Source of the DNA: Fen-1254 sp963769605
GTDB lineage: Bacteria > Bacteroidota > Ignavibacteria > UBA10030
Assembly: GCA_963769605.1 (NCBI GenBank)
Contig: CAVYML010000009.1
Coordinates: 434,001-498,000 of the forward strand
Reading direction: 5' to 3'
DNA: 64,000 nucleotides
The notes under the pieces were generated by a model that saw only the letters and a list, made by a program, of their open reading frames with translations, was not told where the DNA came from and did no database searches. The translations under genes were made by a program, and so were the position numbers. The first letter of the stretch is position 1, and each line of letters opens with the position of its first letter. Positions 34,939 through 44,233 of the stretch are shown one piece after another.

Positions 34939-37707
34939 TCACTTGCTTAGCTCTGTTATCTCTGTTATGGAATTCCCGTCGAGAGAGACTTGCCGGATAT
35001 CCCCGGTGGAAACGGTTATACTGCGGACAACCCTTTCTCTCGTGTGATTAAGAATCAACATCTTTGAGCCAACTATGGCCGTATACACTCTGTCGATTTT
35101 TCCGTCCGGGATGACTATCCCATGACTGTTTAAAAATTTCGTCGCAGGATCAAAAAGTACAGATTGATATTGTTCAGATGAACCTTCCTGCGGCTTCTCT
35201 CCCGGCTTCATTTCGCGGATTGGGGTGACTTCCTTAACTCCGGCGAGTTTGTGCTGAATGTACAATGTGGCTCCGTTTCCGATCTTCTTCTCACCGCCGT
35301 TGGTGTTGAACAATCGGGAACAATAGTTCTGACCATCCTCAATCGAACATAGGGAATCCGAATTGCCGGCGATCAACAGGCCGCCGTTCTGAACCCATGC
35401 CAAAATCGTTTCAAGCGATTGTTTTCTAAGCCAGTGTGTGTCGAAGAGCATCATCCATTTGACCCGCTGCAACACTCCGTCTTCAATCAGTCGATCATCG
35501 GCAAAAAGGACGTCGGAATAGTCGCGGAGCATCGAAACAAAGGGGACCAGATTCTGCATAAATTCGATATTTCCCATAACCAAGTCAAGATCCGGATAAA
35601 GAAAGGCTCCTTCCTTGCTTGGAGTCCTTGTTTTTATCAAAGAGACATATTTCAGGAAAAGATCCATCTTGTCTTCCCTGTCATTGATATTCCCGGCATA
35701 GGTCATAAATTCGTCGACACCCGCTGTTGCCGCGTTATAGATCCGGGAAACCACCCCAAGGTCTAAAACTCCTCCCGCGGGTTCGAATCCAAACTGGCTG
35801 CCGTAGAGATGCGAGGCTGTCGCTACCCAATTGGTTAACGTGAAGTTCAATCCGAAGTCGGTGGCTTCATTTGTGATTCGTAATCCGCCGTGATACTTTG
35901 CCACCACTTTACATTGATCGGCAAAATTGGAACCCTGGCTTGAATTCGCATCGCCGCCCGTACAGAGGTATACCGGAATCCCCGGAAAGTGTTTGCGGCC
36001 CAGCTGCATCCACGTCTCGGCATGGCGTGTCATTGACGCCCGATACCAGTCGATGAAGTCAACCCACCTTCTTCGATCTTGCTGCGTCTTTAACGTAAAA
36101 TCTCCCTTGTAGGTGAGTTCATCAATACGAAACCCCTCGACGGGATCCGTATGCACCGAGGGCATTGATACCGACGCGAAAGACTTAAACGATGTCCCCC
36201 ATGATTTATTCAGCGCGGCAAGATCATTGTTGAATTGTCTCCGCATGTGTGTAATGAAATCCGCTCCGGCATATGGATCGTTGCACCAATATCCCGCGTG
36301 CGAATGATAGAGCCCGGAGATCCTGAGAGGCCAATCTCCGTGCCAGACAGGATAAATAGCTTCGCCGAAATCTCCGCTGATTCCGAGAAGAACCCCTTCG
36401 AGTGTTCCTGAATTTCCATACTGTTTGGCAACCCGGGCAAGAAAGCGATCGACATACTTGTAGAAGGCCGGATCCCAAATGGTATTGATCTTGCTCTCAA
36501 TATTGTGTTCAAGGCAGCGCAATCCGATAAAGTTTTTGCTTTTTCTGTACCATTCTGGAAGTGAATACGCGGGACCAGCGATGATGAACGCAGTCCATTT
36601 TAATCCGGCTTTTTTCAGAATCGCTATTTGTTTGTCCCAGGCCGAGAAATCCCATTGGTTCTCCCCTTTATTCTCCACCGACTCCCAAGTCAAATAGAAT
36701 TCCACGGCGGAGATACCCGCGTTTTTAAAACGACGGGCCTCTTCCGGGGATATTTCGTTGTATTCGCCAAGGCAAAGACGCAAACCGGCCGGCGTTGCTA
36801 TCCTGGGAACATCCAGTTGCAGCTTCCAGGCATCTGATGCAACGATCTGTCTCTCTTTTTTTGCCGGAATTGTTTTCGTTGCCGCTGAACCGGCGGTATC
36901 AACATCTTTCACACAGCGAAATCCGACTGAGAAAAAAAATGAGCCCGACGGTTGGAGCCGCCGGCGCGCAACACGAAGATCGTAGGCGTCGGAATAATAG
37001 CATCCGCCGCGAACTACTTTGCTGCCTCCCCAGCCGTCTTCAAATCGTACCGTATCACGCACAGTATCGTCGTAACGGAAAAACCAGTCGGTTGTCCATT
37101 GATATACATTGCCGGCCATGTCATACAAGCCGTAGCCGTTTGGTGCAAATGAACCCACCGGAGCTGTATATTTCCATGGCGTGGCGATGCGAAAATCGCG
37201 CCATTCATAATTCACATTACGATCGGCAAATTTTGCCCTCGTAGCATCGGGTGTCTCAGCGCCCCAGGGGTAAAGCGGCTGGTCTAATCCTCCACATGCG
37301 GCGTATTCCCATTCTGCCTCAGTTGGAATCCGCTTCCCGGCCCATGACGCATATGCTGAAGCCTGCTCCAGAGAGAGATTCACAACGGGATAATCCGGAT
37401 AGTCGAGAAAGTAATTGGGCATCTCTTCCCAGTGAGGATCCGCCGGATAGGAGGTTTTTGTCGAATCGCAAAAAACCATAAATTCATTGTTGGTGACCAA
37501 TTGCTTGTCCATGTAAAAGCTTGTGACTTTCACAGAATGAACAGGCGCTTCTTCACGGTAACCATGTTCCGAGCCCATGCGAAAAGTTCCGCCCGGAATG
37601 AGAACCATCATTTTCCCATCGCGGGCAATGATAACTTTCGTGGAGTCTGATTTACTCTGATAGGATAAGGTCGATAACGCAATCAGCAAATAGGAGAGCA
37701 TTTTCAT
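34939..37707 (-). CDS. Fusion of a SUMF1-fold domain and a TIM-barrel glycoside hydrolase, exported
   Basis: 922 residues from ATG 37707 (AAAGGTG 5 nt before; the frame opens with TTG at 37734). Short signal peptide. Residues 33-268 form a formylglycine-generating-enzyme/SUMF1-like domain (VLIPGGTFRMGSE, RIPTEAEWEYAA, GYGLYDMAGNVYQWTTDW, VVRGGCYYSD, VGFRC). The Cys-x4-Cys pair of true formylglycine-generating enzymes is absent, so it is probably a binding domain. Residues 290-930: GH14/GH42-like (beta/alpha)8 hydrolase (GISAVEFYLTWESVE; GISGDFGEAIYP, E449 as likely acid/base) followed by a trimerisation-like domain with MMLFDTHWL and a C-terminal beta domain. Neither partner's substrate is known; position suggests glycan breakdown. 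Confidence 0.78.
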   Translation of the reverse strand: MKMLSYLLIALSTLSYQSKSDSTKVIIARDGKMMVLIPGGTFRMGSEHGYREEAPVHSVKVTSFYMDKQLVTNNEFMVFCDSTKTSYPADPHWEEMPNYFLDYPDYPVVNLSLEQASAYASWAGKRIPTEAEWEYAACGGLDQPLYPWGAETPDATRAKFADRNVNYEWRDFRIATPWKYTAPVGSFAPNGYGLYDMAGNVYQWTTDWFFRYDDTVRDTVRFEDGWGGSKVVRGGCYYSDAYDLRVARRRLQPSGSFFFSVGFRCVKDVDTAGSAATKTIPAKKERQIVASDAWKLQLDVPRIATPAGLRLCLGEYNEISPEEARRFKNAGISAVEFYLTWESVENKGENQWDFSAWDKQIAILKKAGLKWTAFIIAGPAYSLPEWYRKSKNFIGLRCLEHNIESKINTIWDPAFYKYVDRFLARVAKQYGNSGTLEGVLLGISGDFGEAIYPVWHGDWPLRISGLYHSHAGYWCNDPYAGADFITHMRRQFNNDLAALNKSWGTSFKSFASVSMPSVHTDPVEGFRIDELTYKGDFTLKTQQDRRRWVDFIDWYRASMTRHAETWMQLGRKHFPGIPVYLCTGGDANSSQGSNFADQCKVVAKYHGGLRITNEATDFGLNFTLTNWVATASHLYGSQFGFEPAGGVLDLGVVSRIYNAATAGVDEFMTYAGNINDREDKMDLFLKYVSLIKTRTPSKEGAFLYPDLDLVMGNIEFMQNLVPFVSMLRDYSDVLFADDRLIEDGVLQRVKWMMLFDTHWLRKQSLETILAWVQNGGLLIAGNSDSLCSIEDGQNYCSRLFNTNGGEKKIGNGATLYIQHKLAGVKEVTPIREMKPGEKPQEGSSEQYQSVLFDPATKFLNSHGIVIPDGKIDRVYTAIVGSKMLILNHTRERVVRSITVSTGDIRQVSLDGNSITEITELSK

Positions 37708-37720
37708 CGAAACACCTTTG

Positions 37721-37734
37721 TTGTGTGTACACAA
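37721..37734. promoter_or_regulatory. Inverted repeat TTGTGTGTACACAA upstream of the fusion gene
   Basis: Six-base arms TTGTGT/ACACAA around two bases, 14-27 bp before the start codon of the sugar-locus gene. Position and form resemble an operator, but no regulator is coded in the locus. Weak. Confidence 0.35.
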
Positions 37735-38168
37735 TGGCCAACTTCTGACCTATCCTCGAATTATGAGCAAATGATAAGGTAGTATTTTTTAAATATCAAG
37801 CATTGACAACCTGATGGGGAATAAATGTTTTAGGTACTTGAGGTCGGTATCCCAAAGAACTGAGTGGCCTTACATTATTGTAATATTTTCTCCATTTCAA
37901 TTACTTGAGCTTGATTTAGAGAATGCAATGATGTATGGAACCTAAGAGGAAAGCAATTGAAGCAAAGAGACAGTCCTATAGCTCCTTTCGAGATGTTGAT
38001 TGCTTCTTATGCGGTTGCGCTAAGACTTACAATTGTTACTGCGATAAATATTTTTCTCAAGTGACTTCATTGGATATTGAGAACCGGATGTTAATTTGAG
38101 GAGACTTTCATTGCCGAGTAAAAAACTGTCTTCCCAAAATTCTTTAAACAATGATCTTCATTCGATGT
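37735..38168. other. 430-bp gap carrying a decayed transposase end
   Basis: No intact gene. A decayed IS3/IS481-type transposase C-terminus lies at 37796-37950; the rest (to 38168) shows no clear reading frame and precedes the sugar locus on the minus strand. Confidence 0.6.
37796..37950 (-). pseudogene. IS3/IS481-type transposase C-terminal remnant
   Basis: Minus-strand translation gives WRKYYNNVRPLSSLGYRPQV, then PKTFIPHQVVNA and a stop, the end of a DDE integrase (W-x3-YN-x2-RPHSSLGY pattern). The preceding SLHSLNQAQVIE is in another frame, so a one-base shift interrupts it; the catalytic core is missing. A relic of an insertion sequence, marking past mobility at the edge of the sugar locus. 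Confidence 0.75.
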
Positions 38169-38525
38169 TCAGAATACATTTCTCAAATGCCGTATTTGCA
38201 TCTTATCCCCTTCCCCTTCAATAGCAATGACATCGAACCGGCACGGCTTATCTTCAAGTTTATGTTTAGCGCAGTACTCTTCGGCAGCGGAACGGATATG
38301 TATCTCTTTTTCCGGCGTCACCGCTTCTTCAGGAGAGCCGAAAAAACTGGACCGTCTTGCCTTCACCTCGACAAAAACATAATCCTTTTTTTCTTTTGCG
38401 ACAATATCGATTTCACCCCTGTAGGACCGATAATTTCGATCAAGAATTTTAAAACCTTGTTTCCGGAGATATTGAACAGCAAGGTCTTCGCCTTCGGCCC
38501 CCTGTGTGCGCCGGTTGGCTTGCAT
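38169..38525 (-). CDS. yraN: YraN/UPF0102-family nuclease-like protein
   Basis: 118 residues from ATG 38525 with AGGGGGG before it; the longer frame upstream lies inside rnhB. Restriction-endonuclease-like fold: G-AGEDLAVQYLRKQGFKILDRNYR, GEIDIVAKE and FVEVKARRS with the Asp and Glu-x-Lys of a PD-(D/E)XK site. Function unproven in the family. It follows rnhB by 13 bp, an association common in bacteria. Confidence 0.85.
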   Translation of the reverse strand: MQANRRTQGAEGEDLAVQYLRKQGFKILDRNYRSYRGEIDIVAKEKKDYVFVEVKARRSSFFGSPEEAVTPEKEIHIRSAAEEYCAKHKLEDKPCRFDVIAIEGEGDKMQIRHLRNVF

Positions 38526-38538
38526 AGTTTCCCCCCTT

Positions 38539-39135
38539 TTAAATAGAATGAAATGTCTTGCGATGAATTTCACAGAGACCAAATTCTCGAATGGCATCGA
38601 GATGCCGTCTGGTGCCATATCCCTTATGCTGCGCAAATCCGTAGTTCGGATATTGATGATCGAACTCGCGCATCGTCCGATCCCGCGTGACCTTTGCAAT
38701 AATCGAAGCCGCAGCAATTGTGAACGATTTTGCATCTCCTCCGATAATATTCTGAAACCGCAGCGTTTCATGCCTGAACGAATTTCCGTCCACGATGACA
38801 AAGTCTGGCATTCCCTTCATATCTTCGATTGCTTTGTGCATGGCAAGAATAGTCGCCTGAAGAATATTTATCCGATCGATGACTTCATGGCTGACAATTC
38901 CGACTCCAACGGCGACCGCCTGTGCGCGAATCACATCATACAAACTTTCCCGCTGGCTCTCGGTCAATTTTTTAGAGTCATTCACACCCTCAATCATTAC
39001 TTCACGCGGAAATATTACCGATGCGGCAACAACGGGACCCGCAAGCGGCCCGCGTCCCGCTTCATCGACGCCGGCGATCGACCCTGCCCCCTTTGCCCAT
39101 AGCGCATGTTCTATTTCAAGTGTAACTTTTGACAT
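38539..39135 (-). CDS. rnhB: Ribonuclease HII
   Basis: 198 residues. Removes ribonucleotides from DNA and RNA primers in DNA. Catalytic acids: D and E in GVDEAGRGPLAGP, D in FVIVDGNSF, and D in VTRDRTMREFD. SIIAKVTRDR and YGFAQHKGYGTRRHLDAI are typical. ATG 39135 is one base past the preceding gene's stop; an alternative TTG at 39153 would overlap it. Confidence 0.95.
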   Translation of the reverse strand: MSKVTLEIEHALWAKGAGSIAGVDEAGRGPLAGPVVAASVIFPREVMIEGVNDSKKLTESQRESLYDVIRAQAVAVGVGIVSHEVIDRINILQATILAMHKAIEDMKGMPDFVIVDGNSFRHETLRFQNIIGGDAKSFTIAAASIIAKVTRDRTMREFDHQYPNYGFAQHKGYGTRRHLDAIREFGLCEIHRKTFHSI

Positions 39136-39136
39136 C

Positions 39137-39979
39137 TTAGTAAGAACCCGCAATAATTCCTAGCAATCCCAGCATCATACATATTTTTAAGACCGTGCTG
39201 AGCCGGTGCATCAGCCGCTCGGAGGTAGAAATCCAAATAGCCGCAGCAATGAACAAAAAAACAATATCAAGAGGTATGACAATGCAAACAAAATAAAAGC
39301 TGTACACTTTCCATAAAATCGCGGCCGTCGTGGAAAGAACAAGCAGAAGCATCGTTAAAACAACGACCCATCCTGCCGGTTGAATGCCGTAACGAATTGG
39401 AAAAGTCATCGCACCCTTCGCTTCATCTCCTTTCAAGTCTTCCATATCTTTGATAACTTCGCGTCCGAAATTTGAGAGGAAAGCAAAGAGAGCAGGAAAA
39501 ACCGCACGTCTCATGCTGCCCGCCACGGCTCCGCCGTAGATAAACGCCATTCCGGTCATCACACCGACTAAAACGTTTCCCCATAGGACGGTTTTCTTGA
39601 AATACGAAGAATAGAAATAAAGAGCCATAACCGCAGCACAAGCGATAATAAATGCAGCCGTGTTCAAAAATAAATTCAGACCGATTCCAACGGCTGATGT
39701 AAGGAGCCACATTTTTTTTGCCTGTCCCGCCGAAAGGACGCCTGCAGGAAGCGGGCGATTCGGTTTATTGATTCGATCGATCTCGATATCGAAATAATCG
39801 TTGATGGCATTCGCCCCGGCTGCAACGAACGCACCTGTGAGCGCCGCTAAGACGATATCGGCAATTCTATCCGTCGTAATTCCGGTCAACCAGCATGCAA
39901 CGGGAATCGCAATCAACGTGATCGCAACATTAACCGGACGCGAAAGCCGCACATATCCCAAAAAAGTTTTAAAAGCCAT
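39137..39979 (-). CDS. UbiA-superfamily prenyltransferase (geranylgeranylglyceryl-phosphate-type)
   Basis: 280 residues, about eight or nine membrane helices. Two Asp-rich motifs of the UbiA superfamily: NAINDYFDIEIDRINKPNRPL (NDxxDxxxD) and REVIKDMEDLKGD. Transfers a prenyl group from a diphosphate to an acceptor in the membrane. The sequence pattern is like geranylgeranylglycerol-phosphate geranylgeranyltransferases annotated in Bacteroidota/Chlorobiota, but the acceptor (quinone ring, chlorin, glycerol lipid) cannot be read from it. Overlaps the upstream gene by 11 bp. Confidence 0.82.
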   Translation of the reverse strand: MAFKTFLGYVRLSRPVNVAITLIAIPVACWLTGITTDRIADIVLAALTGAFVAAGANAINDYFDIEIDRINKPNRPLPAGVLSAGQAKKMWLLTSAVGIGLNLFLNTAAFIIACAAVMALYFYSSYFKKTVLWGNVLVGVMTGMAFIYGGAVAGSMRRAVFPALFAFLSNFGREVIKDMEDLKGDEAKGAMTFPIRYGIQPAGWVVVLTMLLLVLSTTAAILWKVYSFYFVCIVIPLDIVFLFIAAAIWISTSERLMHRLSTVLKICMMLGLLGIIAGSY

Positions 39980-41762
39980 TTGTCAGCCTGAAATGAAGTT
40001 TCGCTGTGCTGAAAGTATCCCCTTCGCCCAAAGCGATGCAGACGCCGATCAATCCGATGCCGGAATCGAATCGTACCCCTATACCGTACCCGATTCTCCC
40101 CTCCTCGATCCCTGTCATGCCGATATCCGTAATTTCCGGCTGCACGATATACGCAGCATCCACAAATCCGTAAAAAAAGGAACGAGGTGCAACAAGAAAA
40201 CGATATTCGCTATTGAGCCAGACAAGCCGCGAACCGAGGAATTGTCCTTCCCGATATCCGCGCAGCGTCGCCGCACCTCCGATTTGAAATAGATCGCTTA
40301 CGTCGATTGACGAGGCGCTGAAATCACGCACATGCATTTCCTCCGCGAGAACCTGCCCGTGTACCGGCGCAATGTATCCCGATACATCGAGAACGACACG
40401 CTGTGTCGCACTCCTGCTTCCTTCGGCGCTTCCGAGCTGCCCGGTCGTTTTGATTCCTGTCTGATAATCGCTCTCATAATATATTCCGCTTGCAGGCGTC
40501 ACGGCATCGTCACGCCCGTCGTACTGCAGAAGAAAACCGGCTGCGGCAGTAGTACTTGAAGCTAAAACCGTTTGTCCGTATCCGGAAGCCGGGAACACTT
40601 CATCCAGAAAAAATGATCCACCCGCTTTGAACGATTCGCTAAACATATATTCTGCACTTAACGTATAAGAATTCTTGATGTATGTGGAATCGTGGCGCTG
40701 CTGGAACAGCCCGACATTTGCATCAAGAGGCAGCGACAGTACCCATGGTTCCGTATAATGGAATTCCGTTTCCTGTGAATTCTGATTTTGTCGGTACCAC
40801 CGGATGGATATTTTTCGTCCCGTTCCCAGAAGATTTCGAAAAGCGATGGCAACCATACCGGTCACATACCCCTCGTTAGTGCCGCTTGCAGGCACATATC
40901 CTACGATACCGTCAAACGAGTTCTGATTCCCTTCCACTACGCGCAGCGCAAGTCCGGTCGCCGCGTTCTTTTCCGAATCGCTGCTCTGTAACAGATATAA
41001 ATCTGGAACCGAGACGGAAGAAAATAATTGAAGCCGTTGCACCCGTTGCCGGACTTTCTGCAGCAAATCCGGCGAGTACACTTCATCCGGCTTCAAACGC
41101 GCTTCACGCTCTATGACATATTCTTTTGTTTTTGTATTTCCCTGCACCTGAATTTCCTTGATATGGACAAGAGCGCCTTCCGTGATGCGAATGACCGGAA
41201 TGCATTGCACAACATCGTTTTCCATGCGCCGCTCAAGATTTAAAACGGAAATTTTTGCAAGCGGATATCCTTTTCTATCGTAAAGACTCAGCAAAGTTTT
41301 GATATCTTTTTCCAATAGCGCAGGAATAAAACGGTTTCCGCTATGCATCGTCATGGAGGTCAGAAGTTCCATATTCGTGAAGAGCATATTTCCCTGAAAT
41401 TTAATATCCTGAACAACCGACGGCTTGCCTTCCGTAATATAAAAAATAATTGCAATTTGTCTGCCGGAAGAATCCGCTGCCGTTACAGCAGAATCAACAA
41501 CAGCATCGATGTATCCTTCCTCCCGATAAAGCTTTAGAATATATTTGCTGTCGGATCGAATTCCTGCTTCCGAGGAAAAAGACCCGCGTCCGGCCGGCAG
41601 AGAATCCAGTATCGCCTTTGCCGAAACTGCTCGATTGCCCCGAAACTCTACGGAGCGAATCATTCCGGATTCCTGCGCCTGTGCATCCGCCTGTCGTACG
41701 GTAGAACATACCGTCCATAAACAGATCGCAGCAAAAAGAATGAAAGATATCTTTTCGGGCAT
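39969..41762 (-). CDS. BamA/TamA-like outer-membrane beta-barrel protein with POTRA domains
   Basis: 597 residues, signal peptide SFILFAAICLWTVCSTVRQADAQ. N-terminal POTRA repeats (SVEFRGNRAVSAKAILDSL; VVQDIKFQGNMLFTNMELL; HIKEIQVQGNTKTKEYVIEREARLKP) followed by a bacterial surface-antigen (D15/Omp85) barrel of about 16 strands (TLRGYREGQFLGSRLVWLNSEYRFLV; ending LHFRLTNGF). Omp85 proteins insert or translocate proteins across the outer membrane. Three POTRAs fit TamA-like better than a full BamA with five. Confidence 0.85.
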   Translation of the reverse strand: MPEKISFILFAAICLWTVCSTVRQADAQAQESGMIRSVEFRGNRAVSAKAILDSLPAGRGSFSSEAGIRSDSKYILKLYREEGYIDAVVDSAVTAADSSGRQIAIIFYITEGKPSVVQDIKFQGNMLFTNMELLTSMTMHSGNRFIPALLEKDIKTLLSLYDRKGYPLAKISVLNLERRMENDVVQCIPVIRITEGALVHIKEIQVQGNTKTKEYVIEREARLKPDEVYSPDLLQKVRQRVQRLQLFSSVSVPDLYLLQSSDSEKNAATGLALRVVEGNQNSFDGIVGYVPASGTNEGYVTGMVAIAFRNLLGTGRKISIRWYRQNQNSQETEFHYTEPWVLSLPLDANVGLFQQRHDSTYIKNSYTLSAEYMFSESFKAGGSFFLDEVFPASGYGQTVLASSTTAAAGFLLQYDGRDDAVTPASGIYYESDYQTGIKTTGQLGSAEGSRSATQRVVLDVSGYIAPVHGQVLAEEMHVRDFSASSIDVSDLFQIGGAATLRGYREGQFLGSRLVWLNSEYRFLVAPRSFFYGFVDAAYIVQPEITDIGMTGIEEGRIGYGIGVRFDSGIGLIGVCIALGEGDTFSTAKLHFRLTNGF

Positions 41763-41939
41763 GTTACCGCGCTCGACCCTGGCTGTCGTTTAAATGCGTG
41801 TTTAATCTGTCATTTTTAAATCCCGGCCGGTCGATAAAAATAAAGTATCTTTTCAGGCAATCATCAGGCGGCATTGGGGACGGTCTTGTAGAAAAGAGAA
41901 GTAAATGTAACCGCCTATCAAACTGTTTACCCGGAGAGA

Positions 41940-43226
41940 TCATAGGACCGCTTCTAAATCATAATCGGCCGCGCCGTTCACGGCCACGGTCTCGAACGTC
42001 CCGACTGCCGGCTTTTTTCCGGTATGGATAATCACTTCCTGATCGATCTCCGGCGCGTCCCACTGTGTGCGTCCGATAAAATATTCTTCTTCCTGCCGGT
42101 CTATTAAAACCCGAATTTTCCGGCCAATCAGCGCTTCGTTTTGTTTTCTGGAAATCTCCCGCTGCAATTCCATAATACGAGCGGCGCGCTCTTCTTTGAC
42201 CGAACGCGGGACTGGATCGCCCAGGGCATATGCACCGGTTCCTTCCTCCATCGAATAGGGAAAAACTCCGAGCCTGTGGAATTGCATCTCTTCCGTAAAA
42301 TCGAGGAGCTCACGGAAATCATCGTCTGTCTCGTTCGGATAGCCGACAATAAATGTCGTCCGCAAAGCGAGTTCAGGAATTTCCTTTTTTAATTTCAGCA
42401 ATATCTTTTTTGTCGCCTGTCCGCTGATTCCGCGCCGCATCGATTTCAGGACTGAATCTGCAATATGCTGAACCGGCATATCGATAGAGCGGCAGAGTTT
42501 CGGATATTGCCGATATGTTTCAATGAGATCGAGGGGAAATTTTGCTGGATAAGCATACATAAGACGGATCCATTCGATTCCGTCGATTGCGTGGAGTTCC
42601 ACCAGCAGCTTTGAGAGGCTGCGTTTTTCGTAGAGATCAAGTCCGTAAGAGGTCGAGTCCTGCGCAATGACGATAAGTTCTTTAACTCCCCTGCCGGCAA
42701 GCCGTTCAGCATCCTGCACGAGATGCTTCACTGGAACCGACCTATGCCGGCCTCGCATAAGAGGAATTGCACAGAAGGAACACGGATTATCGCATCCCTC
42801 GGAAATTTTAAGATAGGCAAAATGGGAAGGGGTCGTGAGGAACCGTTCGCCCAGCAATTCCTTCTTGAGATGTGCACCGAGTTCGGTTAAAACTGATTCC
42901 ATCCGGCTGGTTCCGAAAAATGCATCGACCTCCGGAAGTTCGCGAACAAGTTCTTGTTTGTACCGTTCTGCCAAACATCCCATGACGACAATCTTTTTCA
43001 GCTTGCCCTGTTTCTTCTTTTCAATCGCCTCAACAATGGCATCGAGCGATTCCTGTTTGGCGTCCTGAATAAAGCCGCACGTGTTGATTACAACCGTATC
43101 CGCACGATCTATATCGTCGGTAATTTCGAATGCATTTCCTTTTAACTGTGCGAGAAGCTTTTCGGAATCGACGACATTCTTCGGACAACCCATGCTCACG
43201 ACCGAAATACGATTTTTTTTTGCCAC
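41940..43226 (-). CDS. rimO: Ribosomal protein S12 methylthiotransferase
   Basis: 428 residues with GTG start (GTG GCA AAA). Radical-SAM enzyme that methylthiolates an Asp of ribosomal protein S12. N-terminal UPF0004 domain with Cys residues (SMGCPKNVVDSEK, NTCGFIQDA, VMGCLAERY) for one iron-sulfur cluster, radical SAM CDNPCSFC for the other, and a C-terminal TRAM domain (GRKIRVLIDRQEEEYFIGRTQWDAPEID). All cluster ligands are visible. 30 bp after cdsA. Confidence 0.95.
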   Translation of the reverse strand: MAKKNRISVVSMGCPKNVVDSEKLLAQLKGNAFEITDDIDRADTVVINTCGFIQDAKQESLDAIVEAIEKKKQGKLKKIVVMGCLAERYKQELVRELPEVDAFFGTSRMESVLTELGAHLKKELLGERFLTTPSHFAYLKISEGCDNPCSFCAIPLMRGRHRSVPVKHLVQDAERLAGRGVKELIVIAQDSTSYGLDLYEKRSLSKLLVELHAIDGIEWIRLMYAYPAKFPLDLIETYRQYPKLCRSIDMPVQHIADSVLKSMRRGISGQATKKILLKLKKEIPELALRTTFIVGYPNETDDDFRELLDFTEEMQFHRLGVFPYSMEEGTGAYALGDPVPRSVKEERAARIMELQREISRKQNEALIGRKIRVLIDRQEEEYFIGRTQWDAPEIDQEVIIHTGKKPAVGTFETVAVNGAADYDLEAVL

Positions 43227-43256
43227 AATGAATGCCGGATAATACTGAATATGTGT

Positions 43257-44204
43257 CTACGCCAGAACGATAAACTCAATATAAAGATACACAATCGGCG
43301 AGAGAAACACCAAACTATCGAACCGGTCGTACATCCCGCCGTGTCCCGGCAGAAGAGCCGATGAATCTTTAACGTCTGCATCACGTTTAAAGCGGGATTC
43401 GATTAGATCCCCAACCTGACCGAACACTCCTACAAAAATTCCGAGAGCAAGCGCATGATGAAGCGCAAGGTAGTCGAGAAACCAATATTTTGCAAGCACC
43501 ATGGTCCCAACCGAAGCTAAAAATCCAATGATCGTTCCTTCCCACGTTTTTTTAGGACTTACGCGTTCAAAGAGAAGATGTTTGCCTAACATTTTCCCGC
43601 CAAAATACGCCATCGTGTCGCACATCCAGATCGAAACAAAGATTGCAATGACAGTCAATCCTCCCCAGCTGTTTACAAGCGCAAGCTGATTGTCGTCAAG
43701 TAATTCAGCTACAAAAAATTTATGGAGCGGAAAACCGTAAGGAAAGAGTTCGCGTGTATAAATGAGTGTGCCGAAGCTTAAAGAAACCGCCAGGACGCCA
43801 AAGACCGTCGTCGACGCATTGAGCAGTGGAGAACCCCGTTTCCGGAACAGCTCCGTCAGCAATGTGCCCAGCAGGAGGAACAGAAGAACGATCACGACTA
43901 ACTGATGTTCTGCAAAAGTCGAGAGCAGGACACCGTGCGATGCAAACAGCTCAAAGCTGTCGGCCAGTAAACGCTCGTAGACAAAAACGATATTCAGAAG
44001 TACACCGGCGGCAAGACCGAAAATTTTCAGGGGAAAGGCTCCCTTCTTTTCTGCAAGCCCGTAGAATTCATACAACGTAAATGAAGAGAAAACCGTGATA
44101 AGCACAAAGAAATAATATCCGCCCTTCAGCGTCAAAAAAAGAATGAGCGGAATCGAAACAACGGCAACAATGACGCGGGCGAGAAGATTTTCAAATCGAA
44201 CCAT
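43257..44204 (-). CDS. cdsA: Phosphatidate cytidylyltransferase
   Basis: 315 residues from ATG 44204 (GGAG before it; the frame opens at a GTG overlapping the previous stop). About eight membrane helices. CDP-diacylglycerol synthase signature near the end: GDLIESRFKRDADVKDSSALLPGHGGMYDRFDSL. Makes CDP-diacylglycerol for phospholipid synthesis. Sits between CPBP and rimO genes. Confidence 0.93.
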   Translation of the reverse strand: MVRFENLLARVIVAVVSIPLILFLTLKGGYYFFVLITVFSSFTLYEFYGLAEKKGAFPLKIFGLAAGVLLNIVFVYERLLADSFELFASHGVLLSTFAEHQLVVIVLLFLLLGTLLTELFRKRGSPLLNASTTVFGVLAVSLSFGTLIYTRELFPYGFPLHKFFVAELLDDNQLALVNSWGGLTVIAIFVSIWMCDTMAYFGGKMLGKHLLFERVSPKKTWEGTIIGFLASVGTMVLAKYWFLDYLALHHALALGIFVGVFGQVGDLIESRFKRDADVKDSSALLPGHGGMYDRFDSLVFLSPIVYLYIEFIVLA

Positions 44205-44233
44205 GCAATATTTCTCCAAGTTTCGGCAGCATT

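Noticed and set aside
35775..35795. tRNA-like T-loop sequence GGTTCGAATCC
   Set aside because: It is inside the coding frame of the fusion gene (FGFEPAGG) and no acceptor or anticodon arms surround it.
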